DNA from: Polynucleobacter sp. UK-Kesae-W10
GTDB taxonomy: Bacteria > Pseudomonadota > Gammaproteobacteria > Burkholderiales > Burkholderiaceae
Direction of reading: 5' to 3'
Length of the DNA: 64,000 nt
Assembly (NCBI RefSeq): GCF_018881575.1
Contig: NZ_JACVQB010000001.1
Span: forward strand, 668,986 to 732,985
The translations under genes and the position numbers were made by a program. Below are positions 9,088 through 17,762 of the stretch, one piece after another; position 1 is the stretch's first letter; each line of letters opens with the position of its first letter. The notes below the pieces were generated by a model that worked only from the letters and a program-made list of their open reading frames with translations, was not told the DNA's origin and did not search any database.

Positions 9088-9803
9088 GAGAGTGCTGCTT
9101 TAATCTTTTTGGCAAATTCAATTGCGTGCGGGTTATCGCCATGGATGCATAGAGTATCTGCCTCAATGGAAATTTCACTGCCGTCAATGGCTACTACTTT
9201 CCCAGATTGCGACATTCCCAATACTTGCTTCAGTGCATCAGCATCATCTTCAATCATTGCGCCTGCTTGACCGCGTGGTACCAAAAAACCTTCTTTGGAA
9301 TATCTACGATCGGCAAATACTTCTTGCCACACCGGAATATCCAGTTCCTTGGCGGCATCCACTAAGCAGCTCCCTGCCAAGCCATACAAAATGACATCGC
9401 CACCGAGATCTTTTACTGCCTTTGCTATTCCTCTAGCGAGTTTGATGTCTTTTGCTGCCTGGTTATACAAAGCGCCATGGGGCTTAACATGATGTAGCGT
9501 GCTTCCTGCAGCCTTTACAAATGCTTGCAGAGCTCCTGCTTGATAGAGCACATAGTTATAAGCATCTTGTTCGGAGATAGCCATCTCCCTTCTACCAAAT
9601 CCTACCAAATCTGGCAGGCCAGGATGCGCTCCGATATGTACTTTCTTGTGGGTTGCTAACTCCACTAATTTTTTCATACGCGCTGGATCACCAGCATGCC
9701 ATCCGCAGGCAATATTGGTTGAGCTAATGTAATCTAGTAGCAGGGCATCATTCCCCATATCCCAGACTCCAAATCCTTCGCCCATATCGCTATTAATATC
9801 CAT
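9084..9803 (-). CDS. pxpA: 5-oxoprolinase subunit A (LamB/YcsF family)
   Basis: PxpA belongs to the LamB/YcsF family and acts with PxpB and PxpC in the ATP-dependent opening of 5-oxoproline (pyroglutamate) to glutamate. The opening MDINSDMGEGFGVWDMGND is the family signature, followed by NIACGWHAGDP and HVKPHGALYNQAA. Length is about 239 residues, as usual. The ATG at 9803 overlaps the TGA of the upstream pxpBC gene (TGATG), pointing to translational coupling; a GTG at 9806 is the alternative. The partner genes lie directly upstream in the same operon. Confidence 0.92.
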   Translation of the reverse strand: MDINSDMGEGFGVWDMGNDALLLDYISSTNIACGWHAGDPARMKKLVELATHKKVHIGAHPGLPDLVGFGRREMAISEQDAYNYVLYQAGALQAFVKAAGSTLHHVKPHGALYNQAAKDIKLARGIAKAVKDLGGDVILYGLAGSCLVDAAKELDIPVWQEVFADRRYSKEGFLVPRGQAGAMIEDDADALKQVLGMSQSGKVVAIDGSEISIEADTLCIHGDNPHAIEFAKKIKAALS

Positions 9804-11545
9804 CACGCTTTTCCAGTAATGTGAATCATGGTTTGAATTGAGTTCATTGTTGATGCTTGTAACTTTAATGCCTCTGCATTGATGCGATCTGCTTCCTCTA
9901 GATCAATAAGCACGAGTTGTATTTTATTGCCAGGTTTGATTTGCGCTAGCTTAACAAGGTCTGCATGGATCACTTCTGCCAGTCTTGGGTATCCCCCGGT
10001 GGTTTGATGTTCTGCCAACATCACAATCGGCTCCTGGGATGGCGGAAATTGCACAGTACCAAAGGTAATGCCTTGAGAGGGAATGTGGGGCAAATCGTTT
10101 TTCAGTTTAAAGTCGCTTTGCAAACGCACGCCCATACGATTACTTTGGTTGCTGACAGTCCAAGTGGAGGACCAAAAGCGTTCACGATCTTTCGCTGGCA
10201 AGAAAGATAAATGGGGTCCAGCCAAACATTGAATCTGCGTTACCGAGCTGTTGGGGACAAAGGGAGATCTAATATGCCATTTTGGGAAACGCGGCAGTAG
10301 ATCTGCTTGATAGAGCGATTGTAGAAACGGCGACTTCAGTGGTGCTTTTGCATCACGGAGATAAAGTGCAGCCCCTTTTTCTAAGCGCTTTGGACCAATA
10401 TCAGCGCTCATGTGTGATCCGGTGCGCCCTAAAACATTCGGGAGATCGAGTCCACCTCCAATAGCGAGTACTGCTCTAAAACCAGGATTGAATGAGGAAA
10501 ATTTTAGGGTGCTCCCTTTTGCTAGCCATACTGGTCGGTTACCTGGGATGCGTTTGCCATCCACAATACCTTCGCAAGTAGCACCAACCCAGGCGACACA
10601 GCTTGCTTCATGGAAAAGCAATGCAGGCCCTGTGGATGTCATTTCGATCGCTGCGGTTTCGGGTGAATTGCCAACGAGTGCATTGGCTAGATGGAGTGAG
10701 TCTAGGTCACATGCACCACCAGGGCCTACTGCCCAGTGAGATAAGTTTTCGCGAGGATCATCTTGAATGCTGCTGAGGGTGCCGGCTGCCAAAACTTCAA
10801 TTCTTGCTGCACTGCTCTTAGTCTTTATGATGTGAGTAATGTCTTGTGCTGCCTGATTTTGCTCTAGCTGATGAAACTTGTCCAATGAGATCTCTTCAAT
10901 CTCCATTTGATCGCCCGCCATAAACAATCCAGGTGGATTTTTTTGAATATCAAACAATGCATTTGGTGATCGCCCAATGATGTTCCAACCACCGGGAGTG
11001 GTGCGAGGATAAATGGCGGTTTGCAGTTCCGCTATCGCCACGCTCCCTTTAGGTACCGAGGGTCTAGGGGAGTTCAGTCGAGGTAAGCGCAGTTTTGGAT
11101 TGAGCCCGCTAAAGTACGCAAAGCCTGGCATAAACCCAAGAATTTCTGTGGTGTAGAGACTTTCTTTATGCAGACGAATAACTTCATCAGTAGAGAGCTT
11201 GCAGATTTTTGCAATAGCCATTAAGTCTAGAGCTACCTCTGGGTGATAACACACCTGAATACGATGTTTATTATTGGCCTGTGATTTGCGATTTCTTTGT
11301 TTGAGGAACTGCTGTTCTAATTTTTCTAACTCTTCGATTGCATGCTTGCGCACAAGGCTAGGATTCTCCGAAGAGAATTTGAGTTGCACAATTAAAGAGT
11401 CGAGGCCGGGAATGATTTCACCAGCCCATGCGGGCTTATTTGCAAACAGGAGTTTGCTAATTCCATGAATTTCTCTCAAAGGGTCGGGTGATTTCGAAAA
11501 ATCAGCCAAGATACTGTGATCGCCAATTGGTGTGCAATGCATCAT
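9803..11545 (-). CDS. Fused 5-oxoprolinase subunits B and C
   Basis: A 580-residue natural fusion of the two allophanate-hydrolase-like subunits of prokaryotic 5-oxoprolinase. The N-terminal part (about 1-235) is PxpB/KipI-like, with LGFMPGFAYFSGL and a PRTTPGGWNIIGR segment. The C-terminal part (about 245-565) is PxpC/KipA-like (biotin-dependent carboxyltransferase family), with GTLSSIQD, GNRPVWLAKG and QTTGGYPRLAEV. In E. coli these are separate genes; here the B and C parts are joined in that order. The gene precedes pxpA with a 1-base overlap and is divergent from the MFS gene at 11652. Urea amidolyase-type enzymes share the fold, but the adjacent pxpA favours 5-oxoprolinase. Confidence 0.88.
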   Translation of the reverse strand: MMHCTPIGDHSILADFSKSPDPLREIHGISKLLFANKPAWAGEIIPGLDSLIVQLKFSSENPSLVRKHAIEELEKLEQQFLKQRNRKSQANNKHRIQVCYHPEVALDLMAIAKICKLSTDEVIRLHKESLYTTEILGFMPGFAYFSGLNPKLRLPRLNSPRPSVPKGSVAIAELQTAIYPRTTPGGWNIIGRSPNALFDIQKNPPGLFMAGDQMEIEEISLDKFHQLEQNQAAQDITHIIKTKSSAARIEVLAAGTLSSIQDDPRENLSHWAVGPGGACDLDSLHLANALVGNSPETAAIEMTSTGPALLFHEASCVAWVGATCEGIVDGKRIPGNRPVWLAKGSTLKFSSFNPGFRAVLAIGGGLDLPNVLGRTGSHMSADIGPKRLEKGAALYLRDAKAPLKSPFLQSLYQADLLPRFPKWHIRSPFVPNSSVTQIQCLAGPHLSFLPAKDRERFWSSTWTVSNQSNRMGVRLQSDFKLKNDLPHIPSQGITFGTVQFPPSQEPIVMLAEHQTTGGYPRLAEVIHADLVKLAQIKPGNKIQLVLIDLEEADRINAEALKLQASTMNSIQTMIHITGKA

Positions 11546-11651
11546 GAAAAGATATTAAGGGTTTTCTCTAGTTTGCCCTGCGGGCGGATTTTTTGAGTTA
11601 TAAAGATGCTACTCATTCAATAATTTAAAGCCTATAAATAAAGGAGACATA

Positions 11652-12914
11652 GTGAGCCAACAAACAGATACTAGTTTGACGGGTTTTTATAAGGTCATGA
11701 ACCCCAAAGAGAAGAAAACCTTTTGGGGTTGCTTCTTAGGTTGGGCATTAGATGGCATGGATTTCATGATTTACCCTCTAGTCATTGGCACCATTATTGC
11801 AGTATGGCAGGTCGATCGGGGAATGGCTGGCCTGGCTGTGACCGGTACTCTGCTAGCTTCTGCTTTCGGCGGATGGTTTGCAGGCTACTTGGCCGATCGC
11901 ATTGGTCGAGTACGTACTTTGCAGTTCACAATCCTTTGGTTTTCCTCATTCAGTTTAATTTGCGCGTTTACCCAGGACTTCAATCAACTGATGATTGCGC
12001 GCGCATTGCTTGGCTTCGGCTTTGGTGGTGAGTGGGCTGCTGGTGCGGTGTTGATGGGTGAAACCATACGCGCTGAATATCGTGGCCGTGCGGTGGGTAG
12101 TGTTCAGTCTGCCTGGGCTATCGGCTGGGGTGCTGCCGTGCTCCTGCAGGCGATTATGTTTAGCCTACTGCCTCCTGATATGGCGTGGCGCGCGATGTTC
12201 GTAGTGGGCTTCTTCCCTGCCGTGCTTTTGCTATATATTCGTCGTCACGTAGAAGAGCCAGAGATTGCTAAAGTTGCGCGTGAAAAAGTGGCAGCAGCAG
12301 GTGAGTCTCCTTCCATTTTGGAAATTTTCAAGCCAGGCTTGTTAAAGACTACTATCTGGGCTTCTCTGCTCACCATGGGTGCGCAAGGCGGCTACTATGC
12401 AATCACCACCTGGGTTCCGACCTTCCTCAAGACTGAGCGCAAATTAACCGTTGTTGGTTCTACTGGTTATTTAGCGTTTCTGATTGTTGGTAGCTTCGTG
12501 GGCTATTTAGTAGGCGCTTGGATGGCCGATCGATTTGGCCGTCGAAAGCTCTTTATCATTTTTTCAATCGGTGCAATTGCTTTGGTTCTGGCGTATACCC
12601 AGTTAGAAATCACCAATGAGATGATGATGTGGCTTGGCTTTCCTTTGGGATTCTTTGCTAGTGGTTACTTCTCTGGCATGGGCGCTTTCTTGACCGAATT
12701 ATTCCCAACCCGCCTACGCGGATCTGGCCAAGGCTTTTGCTATAACTTCGGCCGTGGTATTGGCGCTTTATTCCCAGCCTTAGTTGGATACTTCTCGGCG
12801 CAGTATGGTTTGGCTATGGCGATTGCTATCTTTGCAGTCATCGCCTACGGCGTCTTCTTGATAGCCGCAATTGTTCTTCCGGAAACGCGTGGACGAGAGC
12901 TACAAGCAAACTAA
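11652..12914 (+). CDS. MFS organic-acid:proton symporter-like transporter
   Basis: A 420-residue 12-helix major facilitator with motif A GYLADRIGRVRTLQF (loop 2-3) and the repeat WMADRFGRRKLFI in the second half. The GWALDGMDFMIYPLV and GFGFGGEWAAGAVLMGE segments resemble the sialate/lactate:H+ symporter group. It starts with GTG, supported by an AAAGGAGAC ribosome site 6-8 bases upstream. The amidohydrolase starts 12 bases after its stop, so the two are probably co-transcribed as an uptake-plus-hydrolysis pair. The substrate is unknown; a carboxylic acid or lactone is inferred from the family and neighbour. Confidence 0.82.
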   Translation: MSQQTDTSLTGFYKVMNPKEKKTFWGCFLGWALDGMDFMIYPLVIGTIIAVWQVDRGMAGLAVTGTLLASAFGGWFAGYLADRIGRVRTLQFTILWFSSFSLICAFTQDFNQLMIARALLGFGFGGEWAAGAVLMGETIRAEYRGRAVGSVQSAWAIGWGAAVLLQAIMFSLLPPDMAWRAMFVVGFFPAVLLLYIRRHVEEPEIAKVAREKVAAAGESPSILEIFKPGLLKTTIWASLLTMGAQGGYYAITTWVPTFLKTERKLTVVGSTGYLAFLIVGSFVGYLVGAWMADRFGRRKLFIIFSIGAIALVLAYTQLEITNEMMMWLGFPLGFFASGYFSGMGAFLTELFPTRLRGSGQGFCYNFGRGIGALFPALVGYFSAQYGLAMAIAIFAVIAYGVFLIAAIVLPETRGRELQAN

Positions 12915-12926
12915 GGTAAGGCTTCA

Positions 12927-13793
12927 ATGTTAGACAAGGCAATTCCGTTTTGCCCAGGACCACCCGAACATCAGGGTGGTCCATTTCCTTTTGTGATGCC
13001 TAAGGGCGCTGTAGATACGCACGCTCATGTGATTAGTTCTGCCAGCTTAGTACCCAGCCGCTCCTACACTGCTCCTGAAGCAACGGGTGAGCAATATATC
13101 GAAATGCTCGATGAAGTAGGGATGACTTATGGTGTATTAATTCAGGTCAGTGTGAATGGTCAAGATAATGAGCCCATGCTACGCGTGTTGGATCAACATC
13201 CCAAGCGACTGCGGGGAGTAGCTGTACCCTTGCTTGGACAGCCTGATGCTTACTACCAGAACATGAAGGATCGGGGTGTCGTGGGCATTCGCGTGAACGT
13301 CATGTTCGCTGGCGGCGGCTTGGATTTATCAAACTTAGAGGAGTGTGATGCACTCGCTCGTGATTGGGGTTGGCATATCCAGTTCTTATTAGATGCTAAC
13401 GATCTCCCTACCTTGATGCCGCGTATGCAAAAGATGCATTCCATATTGGTGATTGATCACATGGGGTTCTTAAAGACTGCTGTGGGTGTTCACTCTCCTG
13501 GATTTCAGGCATTAGTAGATTTAGTGCGTGAGCGCGCCTGGGTAAAAGTCTCTGGCGCTTATCGCTTGAGTGAAAAACACCCAAGCTACGATGATGTCGT
13601 TCCGTATGCAGAGGCATTGATTGAGGCAGCGCCTAATCGTTGCGTCTGGGGATCGGATTGGCCTCATGTAGCTACTTATGGGCCAATGCCTAGCATTGCA
13701 CAACTGCTAGATTGTTTTGCGCTCTATGCCCCAACAGAGTCCATTCGCAAGAAAATCCTGTGCGACAACCCTCAGCGGCTATACGGTTTTTAA
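12927..13793 (+). CDS. Amidohydrolase-2 family hydrolase (PDC-lactonase-like)
   Basis: A 288-residue TIM-barrel hydrolase of the amidohydrolase-2 family. The metal/active-site motif VDTHAHVIS opens the domain (about residues 29-37), LVIDHMGF lies mid-barrel, and the C-terminal VWGSDWPH carries the conserved Asp. The general layout resembles 2-pyrone-4,6-dicarboxylate lactonases and related lactone hydrolases. Its partner is the MFS gene immediately upstream. A cyclic ester or amide imported by that transporter is the most likely substrate, but this is inference. Confidence 0.8.
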   Translation: MLDKAIPFCPGPPEHQGGPFPFVMPKGAVDTHAHVISSASLVPSRSYTAPEATGEQYIEMLDEVGMTYGVLIQVSVNGQDNEPMLRVLDQHPKRLRGVAVPLLGQPDAYYQNMKDRGVVGIRVNVMFAGGGLDLSNLEECDALARDWGWHIQFLLDANDLPTLMPRMQKMHSILVIDHMGFLKTAVGVHSPGFQALVDLVRERAWVKVSGAYRLSEKHPSYDDVVPYAEALIEAAPNRCVWGSDWPHVATYGPMPSIAQLLDCFALYAPTESIRKKILCDNPQRLYGF

Positions 13794-14085
13794 AATCCGG
13801 CTGAAAAACGCTGTTGTATTTCATCATATGAAATCTCATTACGCTGCGTAAAATGCAGCGCAACATCCTTGGATGGTTTTGATTTCGAAAGGTGGATAAT
13901 CATTCCACATTGTAAAAATAAATACATAAGTTATTGAATTTAAATAACTAAATATTTTTATTAAATTCTTAAATTTCACTTGCTTGCTTTTTTGAACTGT
14001 CTAAACTCTTATATAAGACATAAGACTTAAATTGGTCTTAAAGGTCCTCAAATAGGAAGTACTTGTTTAACTTAGGGAGAAAAAC
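13794..14085 (+). promoter_or_regulatory. Repeat-rich upstream region of isocitrate lyase
   Basis: This 292-base AT-rich gap has no credible gene but contains four inverted repeats: ATTTCAT-CAT-ATGAAAT (13818-13834), CGCTGC-N7-GCAGCG (13842-13860), AGTTATT-N7-AATAACT (13929-13949) and TAAGAC-N8-GTCTTA (14021-14040). A TTGAAC hexamer at 13992 followed by TATAAG at 14012 could be part of a promoter, although the 14-base spacer is short. The GGGAGA ribosome site of aceA lies at 14075-14080. The GC-rich repeat at 13842 may serve as a weak terminator of the upstream operon, though it lacks a T-run. The others look like operator sites, with the regulator unknown. Confidence 0.6.
13818..13834. repeat. 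17-bp palindrome ATTTCAT-CAT-ATGAAAT, candidate operator
   Basis: Perfect 7-bp arms around a 3-base centre, 252 bases before the aceA start and 25 bases after the amidohydrolase stop. The arm size and short centre are of a kind bound by dimeric repressors or activators. No regulator gene is adjacent. Confidence 0.55.
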
Positions 14086-15384
14086 ATGGCAGATCGCAAA
14101 GCAGAAATCGCAGCACTACAAAAAGACTGGGATACCAATCCACGTTGGAAAGGTATTACTCGTGGTTACACCGCAGAGGACGTAGTACGTCTCCGTGGGT
14201 CATTGAAGATCGAGCACACTTTGGCTAAGCATGGTGCCGAGCGTCTTTGGGAATTGGTAAATAACGAAGCTTACGTAAACTGTTTAGGTGCTTTAACTGG
14301 TGGTCAAGCAATGCAGCAAGTTAAAGCTGGTATCCAAGCGATTTACCTCTCTGGTTGGCAAGTTGCTGCGGATGGCAACTCTTATGCAGCAATGTATCCA
14401 GACCAATCTTTATACCCAGTAGATTCAGTTCCAAAGATGGTTGAGCGTATTAACAACTCATTCCAACGTGCTGATGAAATTCAAACCGCTAAAGGTATTA
14501 ACAAAGGTGATCCAGGCTACATCGAGTACTTTGCTCCAATCGTTGCTGATGCTGAGGCTGGTTTCGGTGGCGTGTTGAATGCATTTGAATTAAGTAAAGC
14601 ATTGATCAAACAGGGCGCTGCCGGCGTTCACTTCGAAGACCAATTGTCTTCTGTTAAGAAGTGCGGTCACTTGGGTGGCAAGGTATTGTTGCCAACAACT
14701 GAGTCTGTACAAAAATTGATCTCTGCTCGTTTGGCTGCTGACGTTATGGGTGTTCCAACCATTATCTTGGCGCGTACTGATGCTGAAGCTGCCGACTTGT
14801 TGACATCTGACTACGATGAAAACGATAAGCCATTCTTGACAGGTGAGCGTACTCCAGAAGGCTTCTACAAAACACGTAAAGGCTTGGATCAAGCGATTTC
14901 ACGCGGCTTGGCATATGCTGCCTACGCTGATATGGTGTGGTGTGAAACTGGTACACCTGATCTTGAGTTTGCTCGTCAATTTGCTGAAGCAATTCGTGCG
15001 AAGTTCCCAGGCAAGATGTTGGCTTACAACTGCTCACCATCTTTCAACTGGAAGAAGAACTTGGATGATGCAACAATTGCTAAGTTCCAGCGTGAGTTGG
15101 GCGCGATGGGTTACAAATATCAATTTATTACTCTCGCTGGTATTCACTCAATGTGGTACAACATGTACGACTTGGCGCAAGACTACTCTAAGCGTGGCAT
15201 GACTGCTTACGTTGAGAAAGTTCAAGAGCCAGAATTTGCTGCACGTGATCGTGGTTACACCTTCGTTTCACACCAGCAAGAAGTTGGTACAGGCTACTTC
15301 GATGATGTAACAACCGTAATTCAAGGTGGTAAGTCTTCTGTTACTGCATTGACTGGTTCTACTGAAGAAGAGCAGTTCCATTAA
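14086..15384 (+). CDS. aceA: Isocitrate lyase
   Basis: Isocitrate lyase splits isocitrate to glyoxylate and succinate, the first glyoxylate-shunt step that allows growth on acetate, fatty acids and PHB. The 432-residue length is normal for the bacterial enzyme. The catalytic loop KKCGHLGGK is intact, with the Cys at residue 193. The substrate-binding segments [33 protein letters not shown] and [12 protein letters not shown] are all present. Codon choice looks more uniform than in the neighbours (for example many ttg Leu and ggt Gly codons), suggesting high expression. No malate synthase gene is nearby. It stands alone between the repeat-rich upstream region and a long terminator hairpin. Confidence 0.98.
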   Translation: MADRKAEIAALQKDWDTNPRWKGITRGYTAEDVVRLRGSLKIEHTLAKHGAERLWELVNNEAYVNCLGALTGGQAMQQVKAGIQAIYLSGWQVAADGNSYAAMYPDQSLYPVDSVPKMVERINNSFQRADEIQTAKGINKGDPGYIEYFAPIVADAEAGFGGVLNAFELSKALIKQGAAGVHFEDQLSSVKKCGHLGGKVLLPTTESVQKLISARLAADVMGVPTIILARTDAEAADLLTSDYDENDKPFLTGERTPEGFYKTRKGLDQAISRGLAYAAYADMVWCETGTPDLEFARQFAEAIRAKFPGKMLAYNCSPSFNWKKNLDDATIAKFQRELGAMGYKYQFITLAGIHSMWYNMYDLAQDYSKRGMTAYVEKVQEPEFAARDRGYTFVSHQQEVGTGYFDDVTTVIQGGKSSVTALTGSTEEEQFH

Positions 15385-15429
15385 GAATCCCTAAGTAGTC
15401 TTGTAGTAGCAGTAGCACCCTTACTGCCG

Positions 15430-15473
15430 CGGCATCTAAATTACCCCACAAGGGTGACTTAGATGCCGTTTTC
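15430..15473 (+). terminator. Terminator hairpin after isocitrate lyase
   Basis: A 10-bp outer stem (CGGCATCTAA / TTAGATGCCG) encloses a further ACCC/GGGT stem and is followed by TTTTC. It lies 45 bases after aceA and 16 bases before the HIT gene, so the HIT gene probably has its own promoter or depends on read-through. Confidence 0.8.
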
Positions 15474-15488
15474 GTATACATTCTTCCC

Positions 15489-15929
15489 ATGGCAAATTGC
15501 GTACTATGTAAAGAAGCACTCAAACCCGAAGAGGGTGAACTCATTTGGCGTGGCGATGACTGTCGCGTTGTCTTAGTGAATGATCCTGATCTGCCGGGTT
15601 TTTGTCGCGTCATCTGGAATCGACATGTTGCTGAAATGACTGATCTGTCTTACGGCGAGCGCGATCATTTAATGGCTTTGGTGTTTGCTGTTGAGGAAGC
15701 TATTCGTCATGTCATGCATCCTGACAAAGTCAATTTAGCCGCCTTGGGTAATATGGTTCCCCACATTCACTGGCACATCATTCCAAGATTTAAGGATGAT
15801 GCTTTCTTTCCGGGCTCAGCATGGTCGGCGAGGACGCAAGAGGCATCTTTGGAGTCGTTGACGATGCGCAAAAAACAAGCTGAGCAATTACCTCAAGCGA
15901 TTCGCTCTGCTATTGCCAAGCTGCATTAA
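15489..15929 (+). CDS. HIT-family nucleotide hydrolase/transferase
   Basis: A 146-residue histidine-triad protein. The HIT motif reads HIHWHIIPRF, placing the catalytic His triad near residues 98-102. The N-terminal CVLCKEALKP could bind metal, as in some HIT proteins. The family hydrolyses or transfers nucleoside 5'-phosphate derivatives such as Ap4A-like dinucleotides or AMP-lysine. The longer and more divergent sequence separates it from the HinT branch, and its substrate is not known. It converges with the AtuA-like pair on the other strand. Confidence 0.85.
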   Translation: MANCVLCKEALKPEEGELIWRGDDCRVVLVNDPDLPGFCRVIWNRHVAEMTDLSYGERDHLMALVFAVEEAIRHVMHPDKVNLAALGNMVPHIHWHIIPRFKDDAFFPGSAWSARTQEASLESLTMRKKQAEQLPQAIRSAIAKLH

Positions 15930-15958
15930 GTAAATATCACTTATCTCGCAATTTCGCC

Positions 15959-16276
15959 TTACTCAATCGGTAAATTAAGCAGATGAAATGATAGGGCTTT
16001 GCCATGCATATCCAGATTGAGTGAGTCATTGACTCCGCCATCAAGTACATCATGGATAACAAAGTTCATAGCATGTAATTTTGGCAGTAGATAGCGAATT
16101 ACTTTGCTAGGTTTCCGATCGGAAAAATGTTGCGCAACACGCTCTTCGGTAGCCTGCTGTACAAGCAAGTCGTAATCTTTTGGCTCATAAGCAATCAGGC
16201 TGATGTTGGAAATATTTCCCTTGTCTCCTGTCCTGGCATGGGCAATGTCATATAGTGTTCGCTGCACCGGCTTCAT
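15959..16276 (-). CDS. AtuA-related C-terminal-domain protein
   Basis: A 105-residue protein resembling the small domain that is fused to the C terminus of longer AtuA-like (DUF1446-containing) proteins, or encoded beside them. The start YDIAHARTGDKGNISNISLIAY is characteristic. Its ATG overlaps the stop of the upstream AtuA-like gene by 4 bases, so the two are translationally coupled and probably form a complex. The biochemical role of this domain is not established. Confidence 0.75.
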   Translation of the reverse strand: MKPVQRTLYDIAHARTGDKGNISNISLIAYEPKDYDLLVQQATEERVAQHFSDRKPSKVIRYLLPKLHAMNFVIHDVLDGGVNDSLNLDMHGKALSFHLLNLPIE

Positions 16277-17640
16277 TTTGAGGGCCCTTTAAAAAAATAG
16301 AAATGCGCAGGCACTTGCTCGCGTTTGATTAAGCAAGATTTGGTTGAGAGGCGGCGGCGTTTGTTAGTTCGTACGCCTCCACCACCTGCTGGTCCACCTG
16401 TCCATAGGGCTGTTAGCTCACGGAGTAGGCGATCTATTTCAGAAAGCGTTTCATGTTGGCCGGCAACTCGTAGGCGTACATCCTGATTAGATCCTGGTGC
16501 GATGCCCTTGAGAAGGAGATTGCCATCATCCCCGAGGATGCTGGTAATGCCAATGAGATCAAAACGAAGCGGCATGAGATTACCCAGTCTTTTTTCTAGA
16601 ATATCCATAGCAAGTCGCGCACGACCTTCTGCATTTTGACCTGCATATGAAATCTCAGCCTCACCAAACCAGCCCCCATCAAAAAATACATTAGCCTTGA
16701 GAGTATTGGTGCGTGGATGACCAATCACACCAGATAGTCGAACCTGATTATTGCCGAGATCCTCTACTGTGGCTTGTGTAATGTCAGCAATGACATCTGG
16801 CGTAATGTAGGCTGCAGGGTCATGTACCTCATAGAGTAATTGCTCTTTAACCGTCTGGGCATTAACTATTCCGCCGCAGTCGTTTGCCTTGCTAATGATG
16901 CAAGAACCATCTGGAAAGACTTCAGCTATGGGAAAGCCAATGTTGTGTGAGTTAGGCACTTCCTTTTTCCCGGGGTCTGCAAAATAACCTCCGCTCACTT
17001 GCGCTCCGCACTCTAGGAGATGGCCGGCCATAGTAGCCCCGGCAATCTCTTGCCATTGATCGACTCGTAAATCATAGTGTGCTATCACCGGCCCCACAGT
17101 AAGGGAGGGATCCGCTACTCGACCTGCCACCACAATTTGCGCACCTGCTTGAATGGCTTGTGCGATTTCCCAGGCGCCCTGATAAGCGTTGGCACAAACA
17201 AATCGCCGGTCATCAAAATCCTGCGCCAGGTGTTCTTGAATAATGGCTCGACCATGACTACCAGATAGGTCATCTCCCGCAACAATCGCAATACGCGGAA
17301 TAGGAAGGTCTAGCTCCTTGGCAATTTTCCAAATTAGCTGTGCTGCACCCTCCGGATTGGCTGCCCCAAAATTACCAATGATGGTGATATTGTGTTTTAG
17401 GCAGTCGGCGAGAATGGGTCGAATTTCTAGATCTAGGAGTGGCTCATAGCCTAATTCTGGGTGAGATAGCTTGGTCAGTTGATGAGTGGCCAGGGTGCGC
17501 TCGGCAAGGTTCTCAAAAATGATGGCGCGGGCACCGGGCCGCTCGATCAGGGTTTTGACGACCGGTAGGGCAGCATCTGTTCTGTCCCCAGAAAATCCCG
17601 CTCCACAGCCAATAGAAATAGTCTCTTTATCTGTCTTCAT
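16273..17640 (-). CDS. AtuA-like protein (DUF1446, acyclic terpene utilisation family)
   Basis: A 455-residue DUF1446/AtuA-family protein. The glycine-rich opening SIGCGAGFSGDRTDAALP is typical, followed by NFGAANPEGAA and AGRVADPSLTVGP. In Pseudomonas the atu cluster breaks down citronellol-type terpenes, but most AtuA homologues occur in other acyl-CoA pathways and the reaction is unknown. The gene is divergent from the CoA-transferase genes across 122 bases and is followed by its small partner with a 4-base overlap. This suggests a shared acyl-CoA pathway; a terpene substrate is not implied. Confidence 0.8.
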   Translation of the reverse strand: MKTDKETISIGCGAGFSGDRTDAALPVVKTLIERPGARAIIFENLAERTLATHQLTKLSHPELGYEPLLDLEIRPILADCLKHNITIIGNFGAANPEGAAQLIWKIAKELDLPIPRIAIVAGDDLSGSHGRAIIQEHLAQDFDDRRFVCANAYQGAWEIAQAIQAGAQIVVAGRVADPSLTVGPVIAHYDLRVDQWQEIAGATMAGHLLECGAQVSGGYFADPGKKEVPNSHNIGFPIAEVFPDGSCIISKANDCGGIVNAQTVKEQLLYEVHDPAAYITPDVIADITQATVEDLGNNQVRLSGVIGHPRTNTLKANVFFDGGWFGEAEISYAGQNAEGRARLAMDILEKRLGNLMPLRFDLIGITSILGDDGNLLLKGIAPGSNQDVRLRVAGQHETLSEIDRLLRELTALWTGGPAGGGGVRTNKRRRLSTKSCLIKREQVPAHFYFFKGPSK

Positions 17641-17695
17641 TTAGGGCCTACTATGCTTCATTTCCCTTATCCATGTAAACTGTTTTTAATGGAAT

Positions 17696-17712
17696 TCGCC
17701 AGATTTTGGCGA
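17696..17712. repeat. Inverted repeat TCGCCA-N5-TGGCGA between divergent operons
   Basis: Perfect 6-bp arms around five bases, placed 51 bases before the CoA-transferase GTG start and 56 bases before the divergent AtuA start. It could be an operator serving both directions. No regulator gene lies next to it. Confidence 0.5.
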
Positions 17713-17762
17713 TCTAGATGTTGCAAGCAGTGCCCATAATAAAAAATAGATGGAGACAGGTA

